Of a stretch of 25,182 nucleotides of DNA, positions 13,201 to 22,282 are shown one piece after another. Made by a program: the position numbers and the translations under genes. Within the stretch, counting starts at the first letter, position 1; every line of letters begins with the position of its first letter. This DNA is from Nemertoderma westbladi. Lineage: Eukaryota > Xenacoelomorpha > Nemertodermatida > Nemertodermatidae. Below the pieces are notes generated by a model. It was not told the DNA's origin. It saw only the letters and a list, made by a program, of their open reading frames with translations, and did no database searches. The stretch is from contig JAUCBJ010005313.1 in assembly GCA_032718475.1 (NCBI GenBank), forward strand, positions 1 to 25,182, in the 5' to 3' direction.

Positions 13201-16200
13201 ACATCTGTTGACATCTGTGACTCTTCACCGTCAGATACAACAGGCTGTTTATGAAACAACTCAATAGATGCATCCATAGTTCTCATAAAAGACTCGTCTT
13301 GGTTTTGTGATAAACCGTTATTGTTACTTCTGCCATTACTGTTCATATTTATATGTTTCATATCCACATCACTAGCATTAGCCGTTGCGAAAGACATTGA
13401 GTTGTCTGAAGATGATTCAACAACGTCTTGAGGGACATTAAATTCGGCAGTAGAATTATTACAATGCTTAGAATCAATAAATGTAGGGCCATTATGTTTT
13501 ATTACATTAATCTCACAAACACTATTAATTGTATCACTTACATCTTTTCTCAAGGCAGATTGTTGTAAATTATCTGCTGGTTTGCTGTGAGCTTCTATAC
13601 ATTGACTGTCATATAATATTGACTCTTGATGCTCTACCTTTGCAAACTTTTTACTTTTGGACGATTTACTTGTGTCAGAAGGCCTAGTAATTTCCCTAGA
13701 GCTTGTGCAATTTCTAGTTATACTGTTGTGGTTATCACATTGAGCCAGTGCATTCAAACTAGCATTACAATGTCTTTTCATTTGCTGATTGTCTAGAAAT
13801 TGTTGATCTTGGCTATCAGTAGCATTATTAATAGGAACACACTGGATATCATTTTCATGTTTTGAGTATTCTTCAAGCTGCATCTTGAGGTCGGCAACAC
13901 TGCCAAAAGACGTTGCCCGCACTATGTTATTAGAGTCACCAACACCTTCATTGTTATTGTCTGATGTCAATGATGACGACATCAATTTGTTGGATCTTTT
14001 AACATCTTGAGCTCCCTCAAGTGCCAGTGTGAGGTCAGCAACACTGCCAAAAGACTCAGTTTTTTTTATAAAAGAGGAATCTAAACTCTTTCCATTATCA
14101 GTTTGGGGTATAATTGTTTGTGATTGACTAGCTCCTTTCGCTTCCTCAATTTGTGTCTTCAGGTCAGCAACACTGCCAAATGACTCAGTTTTTCTAATAT
14201 TAGAAGAATCCAAACTCTTTCCATTATCAGTTTGGGGTATAATTGTTTGTGATTGACTAGCTCCTTTCGCTTCCTCAATTTGTGTCCTCAGTTCAATAAC
14301 ACTGCCAAATGACCTGGTTTTCATAATTTTACTTGATTCCACAATGTTGTCATCATCAATTACATCAGCTACAGAAGCAGATAGCACTTTGTGGGACCCA
14401 TTGCTATCTTCGTGGTCTTCAAATTGTGTTTTCAAGTTAGCAACACAGCCAAAAGATTTTGCTCTTTGTCGATTGTTTGACTCGAGGATGTTTTCATCTA
14501 CAGCATCAGATGTAGGAGCTGGAATCATTGCGTATGATTCATCTACTTCTAACACGTCATTTGGTCTACCATTGCACGACCTATCTACAAGACCACTTTC
14601 CTGTAACATGGTTTTTAAGTTTTCTATTTGATTGATGTTCATATTTTCAATTCCAATTTGCATGATATTTGATTTAATGTTAGGGTCACAATTGAAAAGT
14701 AAGGCCTTTAACTCATCAATATGTGTAAAACTATCTGATCGTTTTACAGGCTCATATTCGTCATCACAGTTTTCGATTGAGCCACCCTGTGTGCTAAGCA
14801 TAGACACTTGACTTTGGATATTCTCGGAACTCTGCAATAATTGTGTATCCAGGTCGTTTATGGTTTCAAACTTCTTGGATTTTGGGAAGTAGAATTCCTT
14901 TTGTGAAATTGCTTTGCCTATTTTGCTATTCCCAGTCATATCTAGACTGATAGAGCCATTACTCCTCACAATATCGTGTAGATGGTTAGACTGAGACTCA
15001 CTAGAAATATCATACAAGTTTAACTTTGAAGATCCAGCACTTAATTCTCTTTGGTTATCAGAATGTAAACTCTTTGAGTGATTTACATTTTCAAATGCAT
15101 TTTTAATGTCACTTACTAACGATGTCTGGATAAGTTTTCCATTTGAATCGGTGTGAATATTTTGCTTCATTTTCTCCGATTGCAAACACATATTCTTCAA
15201 TTTACCACCAACCTCCATGTGACCACCAGTAGTGCCACTTTGTTTCTTTAAAGTTAAACCTTCTTCAAGTTTGCGTTTCCTCTCCTTCAAACTTAAATAT
15301 GTCTCTTCAAATACCCCACTCTCATCGTTGTTAAGATTGCTATTTTTAGGAAGAGGAACAGGTGGCTTAGAAGGATAATTCTTTGAAGGATATGGTAATC
15401 CTTCTTGTGCCTCAGTGGTTGTAGCGTTTCCATCAAGATTAAGAATAACTCCATCTTGTAAAGTTTCACAATCATTATTGTTCTCATTGGAAGTCAATCC
15501 CATAATATTATCGAAATACTTCAATGATGACTCAAATAATCGTTTTCGACGTTCTTTAACATCAATAGCCTGTAAACTGCTTCTTCTTTGATCAATTGAT
15601 TTCGAGGTTAACTCTAGCTGTAATTTCCTTTTCCGCTCTTCAATGCTACCAATGTCATCATTGTCAGCAAATGCATCTTCGCCACTTAGAGAAACATCAT
15701 CACTGTCAATCTCACACAGTTTGCAAAAAGTATTTGCTAATTCCTCCGTAGGAGGCATGTGAGACAAAATATCTGAAATTGATAAAGAATCCTCTCCAGT
15801 CTCATCTATAAATTCCTTTAAAACAGAGGCTAAGGCTGTTGAAGATTGATCGTTTAAATCGATCTCACACATGTCCTCATGTTCATACGAGTTACCAAGA
15901 TCGGTTTCCTCATTATCAGGAAGCACATCTCCATCTTTACACTCGACAGTATGATTGCTCAACACATCTACTGTATCGAAGCCCTCCATCATATCACTGA
16001 TTGCAAATTGGATTGCACTGCACATGAGTAGAACGTCCTCATGAACACTACCCCGTGACACTGGTGGTGAAGGCGTCACTTGAGATACTGCCATACTTAA
16101 AACATCATACTCATTGTCATGTTGCGGGGAAATACTTCGCTCAATTGCTCTGTGCAAATAAAATGGCCGTTCAGATGCATCTTGGTAAAGAAGTTCATCA

Positions 16201-17506
16201 TTATCTTGTAATGGATCTATTGTGTCACTAGGGAGAATATTTGTCAATTCATTTGAAGACATGACGCTTTCTATCTCACATGATGACACTGGGGAAATCA
16301 AATCACGTGAAAGTTCATTGGCAAACCTTGTAGGTGCATTCCCATTCATTGCTTCTGCGATTTCATCATCGCAATAATCATCATTATTTGGATCACTATC
16401 ATTGCAAGCAATATCGCTTCTAATAAAACTATATTCGCTGGCGTTATCTATGTCATTGGGTTCTCGTATACCAACATTAGAAACCTGAGAAATTGAACTG
16501 AATCTGCTAGTATTATCTGGAATGTGATCTTCCAAAATCTCATACATAGATGAAGTTCTACTAATTGGTTGGTCAGACTCACTGCAATCCTGATTAAAAG
16601 GAAAGTCATTAAGTGTTAAACAAGAGCCACCTCTACTCATCATCAATCCAGACTCACTGTCTGCGTATCGTGATTCTTCAGAAATGTACCCTGAAGGTCG
16701 CAAACACTGGTTGAGACAAGAAATCGAGGAACTGCGACTTGGTGCTTCATCCAAGGCATCATGCCATTCATCTACATCTTCATCATCCAAACCAACCAGA
16801 GAGTCATAATGTGAAATCAAGTTATGTTTGCGGTGGTTGTGATTCTCCATTGGTAGTGGTATACGTAGACCTGTCGCAGGCATAGAGCCAATACTGCGTC
16901 GAGACTGACCAAATACCCCATCCTGACAACCAACGCGTTTTCTATCTGATCTCACCTCGTTCCTATGCCTGGATTCCTCGGATATCGAAGAACATCGATC
17001 ACGACGTCTACAGTTTGGTACACTGATGGTACAATCCGAGGTTCTAGAATGCTCTTCCATTTCGCTCCCTTCACTACCTTCAGTCGCAGTTGATAGAAAG
17101 GTGTCGTACGATCGACGTCGATTCGAGGCACGTTGGTAAACAGTTCGACTGGACTGAGAAACCAACGATTTTCTCCGCAATTGTCTCTCAGCCCGGCGCT
17201 TTTCTCGCTCGTCGAGTTTATTCCTACGCGACTCCTTATTAGCAGAATGATTCCTCGATGAATCATCATCGTTGCGTCTCGAAGTTGATTTCGGTTCATC
17301 CATAACATCATTGTGGTCCGAATTCGCCCCATGCAATTCATTTACAATTTGTTCCCTTAGTCGCTTGTGATTGGCTATCTCTCTGTCTATTTCAAGCAGA
17401 GCATCCCGATATTCAATTTTCCTACTCGACTTTTGTTCTTCCGTTTCTGGAAAACTGAAACTTCTTGTGTGCAACATGTTGTCGTTATTATCTTTGAATT
17501 CCATAG
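4203..17506 (-). CDS. FHOD: FHOD-family formin, giant 3' terminal coding exon (middle region, FH1, FH2, DAD)
   Basis: This exon encodes the actin-assembly half of an FHOD formin, which nucleates and bundles actin filaments at stress fibres or sarcomeres in known relatives. The acceptor is a T-rich tract ending TTTTCTAG at 17507; the exon enters with two bases of a split codon (G+CT, Ala) and stops with TGA at 4205-4203. In spliced numbering (Met at 24350 = 1), a charged coiled-coil-like helix lies near 281-318. Repeats occupy about 1270-1480 and 2590-3680. A helical stretch lies near 3790-3885, an IRDLDFTDL motif near 4111, FH1 near 4150-4185, FH2 near 4198-4558 and a basic DAD-like tail near 4640-4680. 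FH2 is unmistakably FHOD-type (LDSKRSNQINI, GIEKII, PLGSAEKFL, GNFLN, VDFDQIQDNL, EFALEY). The frame can be read up to 17567, but the residues before the acceptor are intronic. No internal intron is needed across 13.3 kb. The size and intronless FH2 are unusual for the family. Confidence 0.95.
4258..4370 (-). other. C-terminal DAD-like autoregulatory tail
   Basis: The tail reads DDVLSVDVNDDIAKRLAR, then a basic cluster (RPAGRRRRGGERK), then NRSRTIE and the stop. This has the layout of a formin DAD: an amphipathic helix followed by a basic patch, which binds the FH3/DID region. In vertebrate FHODs, ROCK sites lie in the basic part. The serines and threonine here (KSQGYS, RSRT) are candidates only. 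Confidence 0.7.
4620..5705 (-). other. FH2 domain of the formin (within the giant exon)
   Basis: FH2 is the ring-shaped dimer that nucleates actin and tracks barbed ends. The segment starts at KSKKTVRLFWKEV (the lasso Trp lies in RLFW) and runs to EFALEYKTMREK, about 360 residues, the usual FH2 length. The conserved Ile needed for actin contact in formins is expected in the KRSNQINI segment, which is intact, as is the GNFLN motif near 5080-5107. No stop or frameshift interrupts it, so a catalytically competent FH2 is likely. No intron breaks it, although formin FH2 domains are usually spread over several exons. Confidence 0.93.
5736..5850 (-). other. FH1 domain: short polyproline tracts
   Basis: There are three proline runs of 8, 5 and 8 residues, separated by LLSSI and LHGDVPV-type linkers; the plus strand shows GGA/GGT repeats. 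FH1 recruits profilin-actin and feeds FH2. It is short compared with Diaphanous formins, as is usual for FHOD. Just upstream (about 5895-5960) lies an acidic IRDLDFTDLHE motif, which is a recognisable FHOD signature before FH1. Confidence 0.92.
7260..10525 (-). repeat. Array of about 11 degenerate ~105-residue protein repeats in the formin (helix + 'RKMS' motif)
   Basis: A helix of the form (A)(A/T)NKMLSYLNEMRQEQ, followed by KPGDMIRKMS or a variant, recurs at plus-strand positions near 10500, 10150, 9810, 9460, 9230, 8905, 8550, 8180, 7850, 7655 and 7335. Spacing is mostly 315-365 bases, with shorter gaps of about 200-230. A more distant relative (ERMQASLEAMRNEQ...DIARKISLSD) sits alone at about 11570-11690 and may be the founder. 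The linkers are polar, Asn/Ser/Lys-rich and probably disordered. RKMS fits basophilic kinase consensus sites (R-x-x-S), which suggests repeated phosphorylation sites beside an amphipathic helix. I do not recognise the repeat as a named domain. Confidence 0.9.
13865..14475 (-). repeat. Five 'SFGSVADL' protein repeats, two units almost identical
   Basis: The motif (K/R)-x-(T/K)-x-S-F-G-S-V-A-D-L-K-T-Q-I-E-E recurs five times, near plus-strand positions 14440, 14300, 14172, 14038 and 13900. The central copies repeat with a 129-base (43-codon) period. The linker KGASQSQTIIPQTDNGKSLD is the same in two neighbouring units, and the DNA there is also nearly identical, so this duplication is recent. 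The outer copies are diverged. Each unit joins a serine motif to a short amphipathic helix. The function is unknown. Confidence 0.9.
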
Positions 17507-18156
17507 CTAGAAAACATAAATATAACCAATATATGATAAAATTCCATATAGATATGAATTGATCCATCTGACCAATTTACACTTTAATTTACTCCAATGC
17601 TTGACTAAATTATCAAATATATAGATAGAGTCATTGGGGGTAAAAAAAAGAGACCGCTTTGTGGGGTATAAAAAAACACTGCATAGCATAACTCAAGTTC
17701 ACTTAAACGTGAGAAAGTGATATTAATACCATTTGAACGTTTTTTATTAGCTTAGCCAGTATCCAATCAAATCACCCCAGCCTACAATATGACGTTGTTA
17801 TCCAGCTGATTTAATGTTGTTATTCTTTTGGCTGGTGGAGGGTTCCAACCACAGTATTTCCCAACCATGAATTCTATTGGTTGCTTCGAATTCACCCTAG
17901 TTACCCACCTAAAATGTATGTGTGGGGTAAAAAAACAGGGTGATTCCAGCCGTTTCACACTGTTGAACAATACAAGTCTGAACTCAGCATGCCTGAGGTT
18001 GGCTAAAAGTATAATAATCTGTGAATACCTTATATATACGAGGTTACAGGTTTCAAAGGTTGATGTGATACCAAGGCATTCGCGCAGCACGAGGCTAAGA
18101 TCAGAAACCAGTCGCCAGATCCGGTGGTCCTGGCAGCCCGGTATGGGAACCACGTA

Positions 18157-18310
18157 GGACCCGGACCCGGACCCGGACCCGGACCCGGACCCGGACCCGG
18201 ACCCGGACCCGGACCCGGACCCGGACCCGGACCCGGACCCGGACCCGGACCCGGACCCGGACCCGGACCCCCCGGACCCGGACCCGGACCCGGACCCGGA
18301 CCCGGACCCG
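18157..18310 (+). repeat. (GGACCC) hexanucleotide array, 25 units
   Basis: There are twenty-five units, interrupted once by an extra CCC at 18271-18273 and flanked on both sides by GTAGGACC. Both strands stay open in several frames, so the Gly-Pro, Ser-Gly and Arg-Val peptides seen here are artefacts of the repeat. Confidence 0.97.
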
Positions 18311-18399
18311 TAGGACCACACTATTGTACTAGTCAGAACATTTTCGCATATATTGTTAGATTGTATCTCCTCATGTATCTTTAAATAAATAGACGCTGC

Positions 18400-18418
18400 G
18401 GGGGGGGGGGGGGGGGGG
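18400..18418 (+). repeat. Poly-G tract, 19 bases
   Basis: An uninterrupted G run about 90 bases after the hexanucleotide array. Confidence 0.9.
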
Positions 18419-18495
18419 TACACGATCTAAACAACTACCCGAGCCTGATTCCCAGACTGCATGATTCGAGTCTGATCGAATGCTACGTCGGTACT

Positions 18496-18810
18496 GTGTC
18501 AAGTACAATCAATGCACACATCTCCAACCAGACACAATATAACATTGGAGGTGTCTCATTGGTTCCCCCAAGCTTGACACTAGAACAAAATCGCCTCCGC
18601 TTTGCAGGACATTGCTTTCGCCGTGAGGACCAGCCACTGCATAATCTTGTACTTTGGCAGCCTCATGGAGTGAATAAGCATGGTGGATAGCCCATGACTT
18701 TCTTGAGACGCCTCTTAAAGGACACTGGCCTTGAAGATGCGGATGATCTAGCAAATGTCATGGGTGATAGGAGTTGTAGCGGCGTAATTTTGTCAAGAAG
18801 CCGACACAGT
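18496..18810 (+). pseudogene. LINE ORF2 C-terminal relic
   Basis: The translation gives LEQNRLRFAGHCFRRED, NLVLWQPHG, then after one in-frame TAG (18688-18690) FLRRLLKDTGLEDADDLANVMGDR. The pattern RLRFAGHC...LxLWQPxHG...GxP...L..DTG..D......M.DR is the C-terminal tail after the reverse transcriptase domain of many invertebrate non-LTR retrotransposons. The upstream RT is missing here, so this is a 3' fragment, as expected of 5'-truncated LINE insertions. It is dead because of the stop and truncation. Confidence 0.82.
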
Positions 18811-19451
18811 ATTCTTAATGCGCGCTGCATTGGCAAAACTATTTTTGTTAATGTTATTTTTGTAAATTTTAGCAGCAAGCCTATTATAGTAGTGGATCGA
18901 ATTTTCATTCAACCGATTCACCACAGAGTAGTTTCTATTAGCCTCAATCACCGAAATCCATGTCAAATATGCGGCCTGATCCTTCGGTTGTTGCGTGATT
19001 TATAACAGAGGCATCAGATTAGGCAGTTAGGTAGGACTACTACACTACTGAGCTGATGATTCCACATTTGAAACTATGTTTTTTATTTACCCACACTTTT
19101 TTTTTTCACCCCATTTTGGGGTAAAAAAAATATCACTTTTTTTACCAGAATTTCTTTAAATATATGTTCGGTGATATTGTTTGATGATCATTAAGTTACA
19201 TTTTTTATTAGTTTTCAGACAATACAGTACCAAATTTATTTAAATCCATGGAATATTAACAATTTTATTGACAAAAAACGGAAATTGTTTTTTTTACCCC
19301 CAATGACTATAAATGGTATTTTGAATTAATGGTTAATATTTTTTTAGGTAATGGCTAAAGGGAATATTTAAAAAAAAAAATACAACAATGAGCACATATA
19401 ATGCTATAAGGGCACATTTTATTTCTAAAATTAGCCCATTATTTGGAGACA

Positions 19452-19707
19452 GGGGGGGGGGGGGGGGGGGGGGCTGGACGCAAAACCCGCCTTGGCTAAT
19501 TAATATCCCGCCTCAATGTTAAATTCTCAATTTAGGGAAAGGAGCAGGTTACAGTGGCACGTTATTTTAACCAAAACAATAAACTAAACACAATAGAACA
19601 GGTTACAGTGTCATTTTTGAGAGTAATCAACTGTTATTTGCGTCGAATTTCCCCTGGAGAGGGATTCATTTGTATTGCGTCCAGTCCCCCCCCCCCCCCC
19701 CCCCCCC
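19452..19707. mobile_element. Short element with poly-G-capped inverted repeats
   Basis: A G22 tract (19452-19473) followed by CTGGACGCAA is mirrored by TTGCGTCCAGT followed by a C22 tract (19675-19707). The result is an inverted repeat of about 32 bases with one mismatch, enclosing 190 bases. Inside, CAGGTTACAGTG occurs twice about 54 bases apart. There is no coding capacity. This looks like a small non-autonomous element whose ends are poly-G. Confidence 0.6.
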
Positions 19708-19950
19708 ATCTGAATATTTAAGGTTCCACTTGTTCAGCTCGAAATTCTGTATAAGGGTCAAAAATTTCATGGCAATTGGATTTACAGATCTCGAGAAAAG
19801 GGAACATGAATAAAATTACCTCCGCGCTAATCGCTAAAGGAGTAAACGGAGCTGAAAGTCAAAGCTCGTATATAAAAGGTGCCATATTATTGCTTAAAAG
19901 TTTTGAAGGATTAGGATTTAGGTGATGTGAGTTGGATTATCGGAATCCAC

Positions 19951-20487
19951 ATAAACATCGATAATATCGATATCGACTTGTTCTGTTAGGATATGAAGCA
20001 GTCCTTTATAAATGACAGGTTGAATGATTCTGAAAAGACCAATATTGATACGCTGGTTAATAGTTATAATACAACTCTGATTACTGATCTCAATAAACAT
20101 GCCCCAGTTATAACAAAGAACATCACTTCTAGACCCACGTATCCCTGGTATAACGAAGATACAGTATAACAAAGAGGAAAAGACTGAAAAGAAAGCTAGA
20201 AAGGCAATACCAAAAAGACATGACAGATCTGCATCTTGTGCATCTGTTTCGAGATCAATGCAAGGTGGTATGCAATACTATATCACGTGTCAAACAGGAA
20301 TACTACTGTACAGGTAGGTCTCAAGTGAATGAAAGTAGGAAGGACACAAGGACAAGGATTCAAAATCGTTAATAAGGTGCTATATCGCAATCGAGATATA
20401 AAACTGCCAGATCACGATTCTGAAGAAGTTCTGGCAAATGAGTTCTGGCAGACTATTTTGAATAAAAAATTAGAAATTATCCGATAA
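19951..20487 (+). pseudogene. LINE (CR1/jockey-like) ORF2 relic, endonuclease-to-RT linker
   Basis: Three blocks in two frames read as one decayed protein. The first is INIDNIDIDLF, then after TAG 19987-19989 DTLVNSYNTTLITDLNKHAP and TSRPTYPWYNED. The second, after a frameshift near 20165, is KRKRLKRKLERQYQ...RVKQEYY. The third, back in the first frame from 20359, is FKIVNKVLYRN...LPDHDSEEVLANEF...IIR. The order 'L-DKHAP...RP..PWY...EYY...LP...S..ELAN.F' is typical of the segment between endonuclease and reverse transcriptase in CR1/jockey-type LINEs. Two frameshifts and several stops make it non-functional. Sequence after about 20490 is not recognisable. Confidence 0.82.
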
Positions 20488-20489
20488 GA

Positions 20490-21119
20490 GACTATGTCCG
20501 AGATTTCAAGGTCCGCTTTGGGACGTTGGGGGGGGGGCACCACACAGTCACTCACCAGCTGATTCTGGGACAATCGCTGACTATTTATTTGTAAGAGGTT
20601 TTAGAAATTGCTGATTTATGTTATTTTAAATCGTCTGATAATTCTGACCCACTAACTCAATCACCAATCTTTAGCGAGTTTCTTCCCACAGGGTGTCTTC
20701 ACTATATACAATACACTACACGTTTGTGGGGCCTTCGCGCAGCACGAGAGCCTGTATTAGAAAGTACATTATACTAATTTCAATTAGATATACGAAAACA
20801 GTCCTTCGCCAAATATATATGAGTGAAGGCGATGCTATCAGTTTGCGATAAATTAGTTGTAAAAACAGAGATCGATTTCACTTTGTCCTTACACACTTTA
20901 ACTGTTATTTGTAAACCTTCTAACTAGGGCTATTTATGTTAAGTACGACATTTTTAAATTTACAATACTCTTCTCCTTCACTAGCCTCTGTTGTTGTCTG
21001 AAAATAATTTCCCTAAACGGAGACTAACGACCTTTGTAACTGTGCAAAGTCTCGAAACTGTGAGAGTAACTGCTGATTTATGGCAGATGGATACTCGTAT
21101 CCACTGTAAACTCGTTGCG
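20490..21119. other. Intronic stretch, no gene seen
   Basis: Contains a G8 run at 20527 and a GGGGCCTTCGCGCAGCACGAG segment (about 20730-20750). Variants of that segment recur at about 18078-18094 and, inverted, at about 2050-2072. Otherwise nothing was recognised. Confidence 0.5.
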
Positions 21120-21255
21120 TTCGTTCGTTTTTACCAAATTTCCAAATCTTTCTAAACTTTTGCCGGACTACATATGTTAGAAGTTTCGTTTATTTTCATT
21201 AAGGAATAACCGAGTTATTAGCGATCAAAAATTTACGACGACGACGACAGACAAC
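21120..21255 (-). repeat. Dispersed repeat, diverged inverted fragment (copy 3)
   Basis: Read on the minus strand, this segment resembles the part of copy 1 around 375-475. Shared features are TAATAACTC near the start, a tract matching TCTATCCAAACTTGG loosely, then ATGTAGTC and GCAAAAGTTTA with a few substitutions. It is a decayed fragment. Confidence 0.6.
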
Positions 21256-21354
21256 TCGTTAATGGCACCCATATGCGAACCCTTCGCTCACTTCGTAGCT
21301 CGCCCCACATAGTGTGTCTCCCATAGTGGTTGAAACGGAGAAGAGGGGGAGGGA

Positions 21355-21374
21355 GGGGGGGGGGGGGGGGGGGG
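21355..21374 (+). repeat. Poly-G tract, 20 bases
   Basis: An uninterrupted G run preceded by G-rich sequence (AAGAGGGGGAGGGA). Confidence 0.9.
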
Positions 21375-21554
21375 TTCTCATTGGCAGACTGTACCAGATC
21401 GCCAAAAAAAGCAAACGGTTACAACGTGACAAAGGTTACAAAATTGTACCTTTAACGCATACTGAGTCGAAAATTACAATTAGCAATCCAAAGGTTATTA
21501 TTACACACGAATTTAACACACGAAAACCACGTTGTCTTAGTTAATGTGACTCAC

Positions 21555-21777
21555 CTCCCAAACTCCGCTGACGTTTGAACATGGTGGAGTCATGACTACC
21601 AGTCTGGAGTTCGGCTGATGTTGGATTGTTAATACAAACGGTGTTAGGAATATCAACATGTTGTTGAAATATAATAAACTGTTCAGTTAGACCAGCGTCT
21701 ATGGTTCCACTGCATCGGGTATCATCAATGTAATGCTGGATGCCTTGTTCCATTAATGAATTCATTACATCTTTCAC
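21555..21777 (-). CDS. FHOD: FHOD-family formin, FH3 exon 3 (last part of the armadillo-like region)
   Basis: This 223-nt exon begins after an acceptor ending CCTTTCAG (21778-21780) and ends at the donor GGGAG|GTGAGT (21555/21554). It opens in phase 0 at VKDVMNSLMEQGIQ and leaves one base (G), which the giant exon completes as GCT. The translation runs through GLTEQFIIFQQHVDIPNTV to KRQRSLG. In family terms it matches the end of the FHOD FH3 domain, where a 'DVVDCLEELGI...DLVEQFNIYE' type sequence lies in vertebrate FHOD3 (recalled, not aligned by program). The tail after it is polar and leads into the disordered middle of the protein. The frame stays open upstream of the acceptor to 21846, but that part is intronic: only the 21777 acceptor gives the phase required by the upstream exon. 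Confidence 0.9.
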
Positions 21778-22282
21778 CTGAAAGGTTAAATCCGAATTAA
21801 TGTCCGGGGGGATTCTTTGGCTGAGAGTTGAATTCCGTATAACCATACCGTTTGGCGCATTATTGATAAGTCTAATTTTGTAATGGACAGAAAAATGCGA
21901 GAAATCCTTTATTAGTTTTTGTTTGCTTTAAAAACTAAATACAGTATGTTTAAAAAAAGGTTGCAAAAAGTTATTGAATTTAATTGAAAATTAATGGAAA
22001 AAATTGAATGGTCTGAAACTCACCTTTACAGGATCGAATATCGTATTGCTTTTGCATATGAAAATTATTGGGCGTGAAATTTGATCACTTTTAGGAAAGG
22101 CATTGTATTGTATACGCAATGCGTTGTATACGTAGGGTTACAACGTCTTATCTGCCGGACTACAAGCATTATACAAAACAAAATTCTGAAGAATTAAAAG
22201 AAAGACTGTAAGGTCCAAAAAGTCGTACTTAAACTTAATCTTAAAATAATTTTCTGAAAAAAATACCAATTAACATACTTAC
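21778..22282 (-). other. Formin intron between FH3 exons 2 and 3 (505 bases)
   Basis: A phase 0 intron with donor GTAAGT and acceptor CCTTTCAG. It is AT-rich. I see no gene or clear repeat in it, apart from a short TGCCGGACTACA match at about 22151 to sequence at 21161. Confidence 0.85.

Larger units (their letters stand above)
17629..19308. mobile_element. Possible DNA-transposon remnant bracketed by a 21-bp perfect inverted repeat
   Basis: Positions 17629-17649 and 19288-19308 are perfect inverted copies (AGTCATTGGGGGT followed by A8). Related GGGGTA-A(n) blocks recur inside at about 17660, 17926 and 19119. The bracket holds a LINE tail relic and the hexanucleotide array but no transposase. 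No obvious target duplication was seen. Confidence 0.45.
17507..21554 (-). other. Formin intron between FH3 exon 3 and the giant exon (4,048 bases)
   Basis: A phase 1 intron with donor GTGAGT and acceptor TTTTCTAG. It is a landing ground for repeats: inverted-repeat brackets, a hexanucleotide array, three poly-G/C tracts longer than 18 bases and two LINE relics, all listed separately. The LINE relics lie on the strand opposite to the gene. Confidence 0.88.

Noticed and set aside
16952-17341. 129-codon minus-strand frame overlapping the start of the giant exon
   Set aside because: Alternative frame of the same coding DNA, with no family resemblance.
17507-17567. In-frame Met at 17567 as the true start of the giant protein
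   Set aside because: The leading residues are hydrophobic, AT-rich intron translation. A good acceptor (TTTTCTAG) lies at 17507, and the phase matches the exon ending at 21555.
18101-18423. Long Gly-Pro, Ser-Gly and Arg-Val open frames
   Set aside because: They are translations of the GGACCC array, open in several frames on both strands, with no gene-like flanks.
21778-21846. Upstream extension of FH3 exon 3, including an acceptor-like CTCTCAG near 21820
   Set aside because: From the phase 0 donor at 22283, that acceptor gives an early stop. The CTTTCAG at 21778 keeps the frame and the family match.
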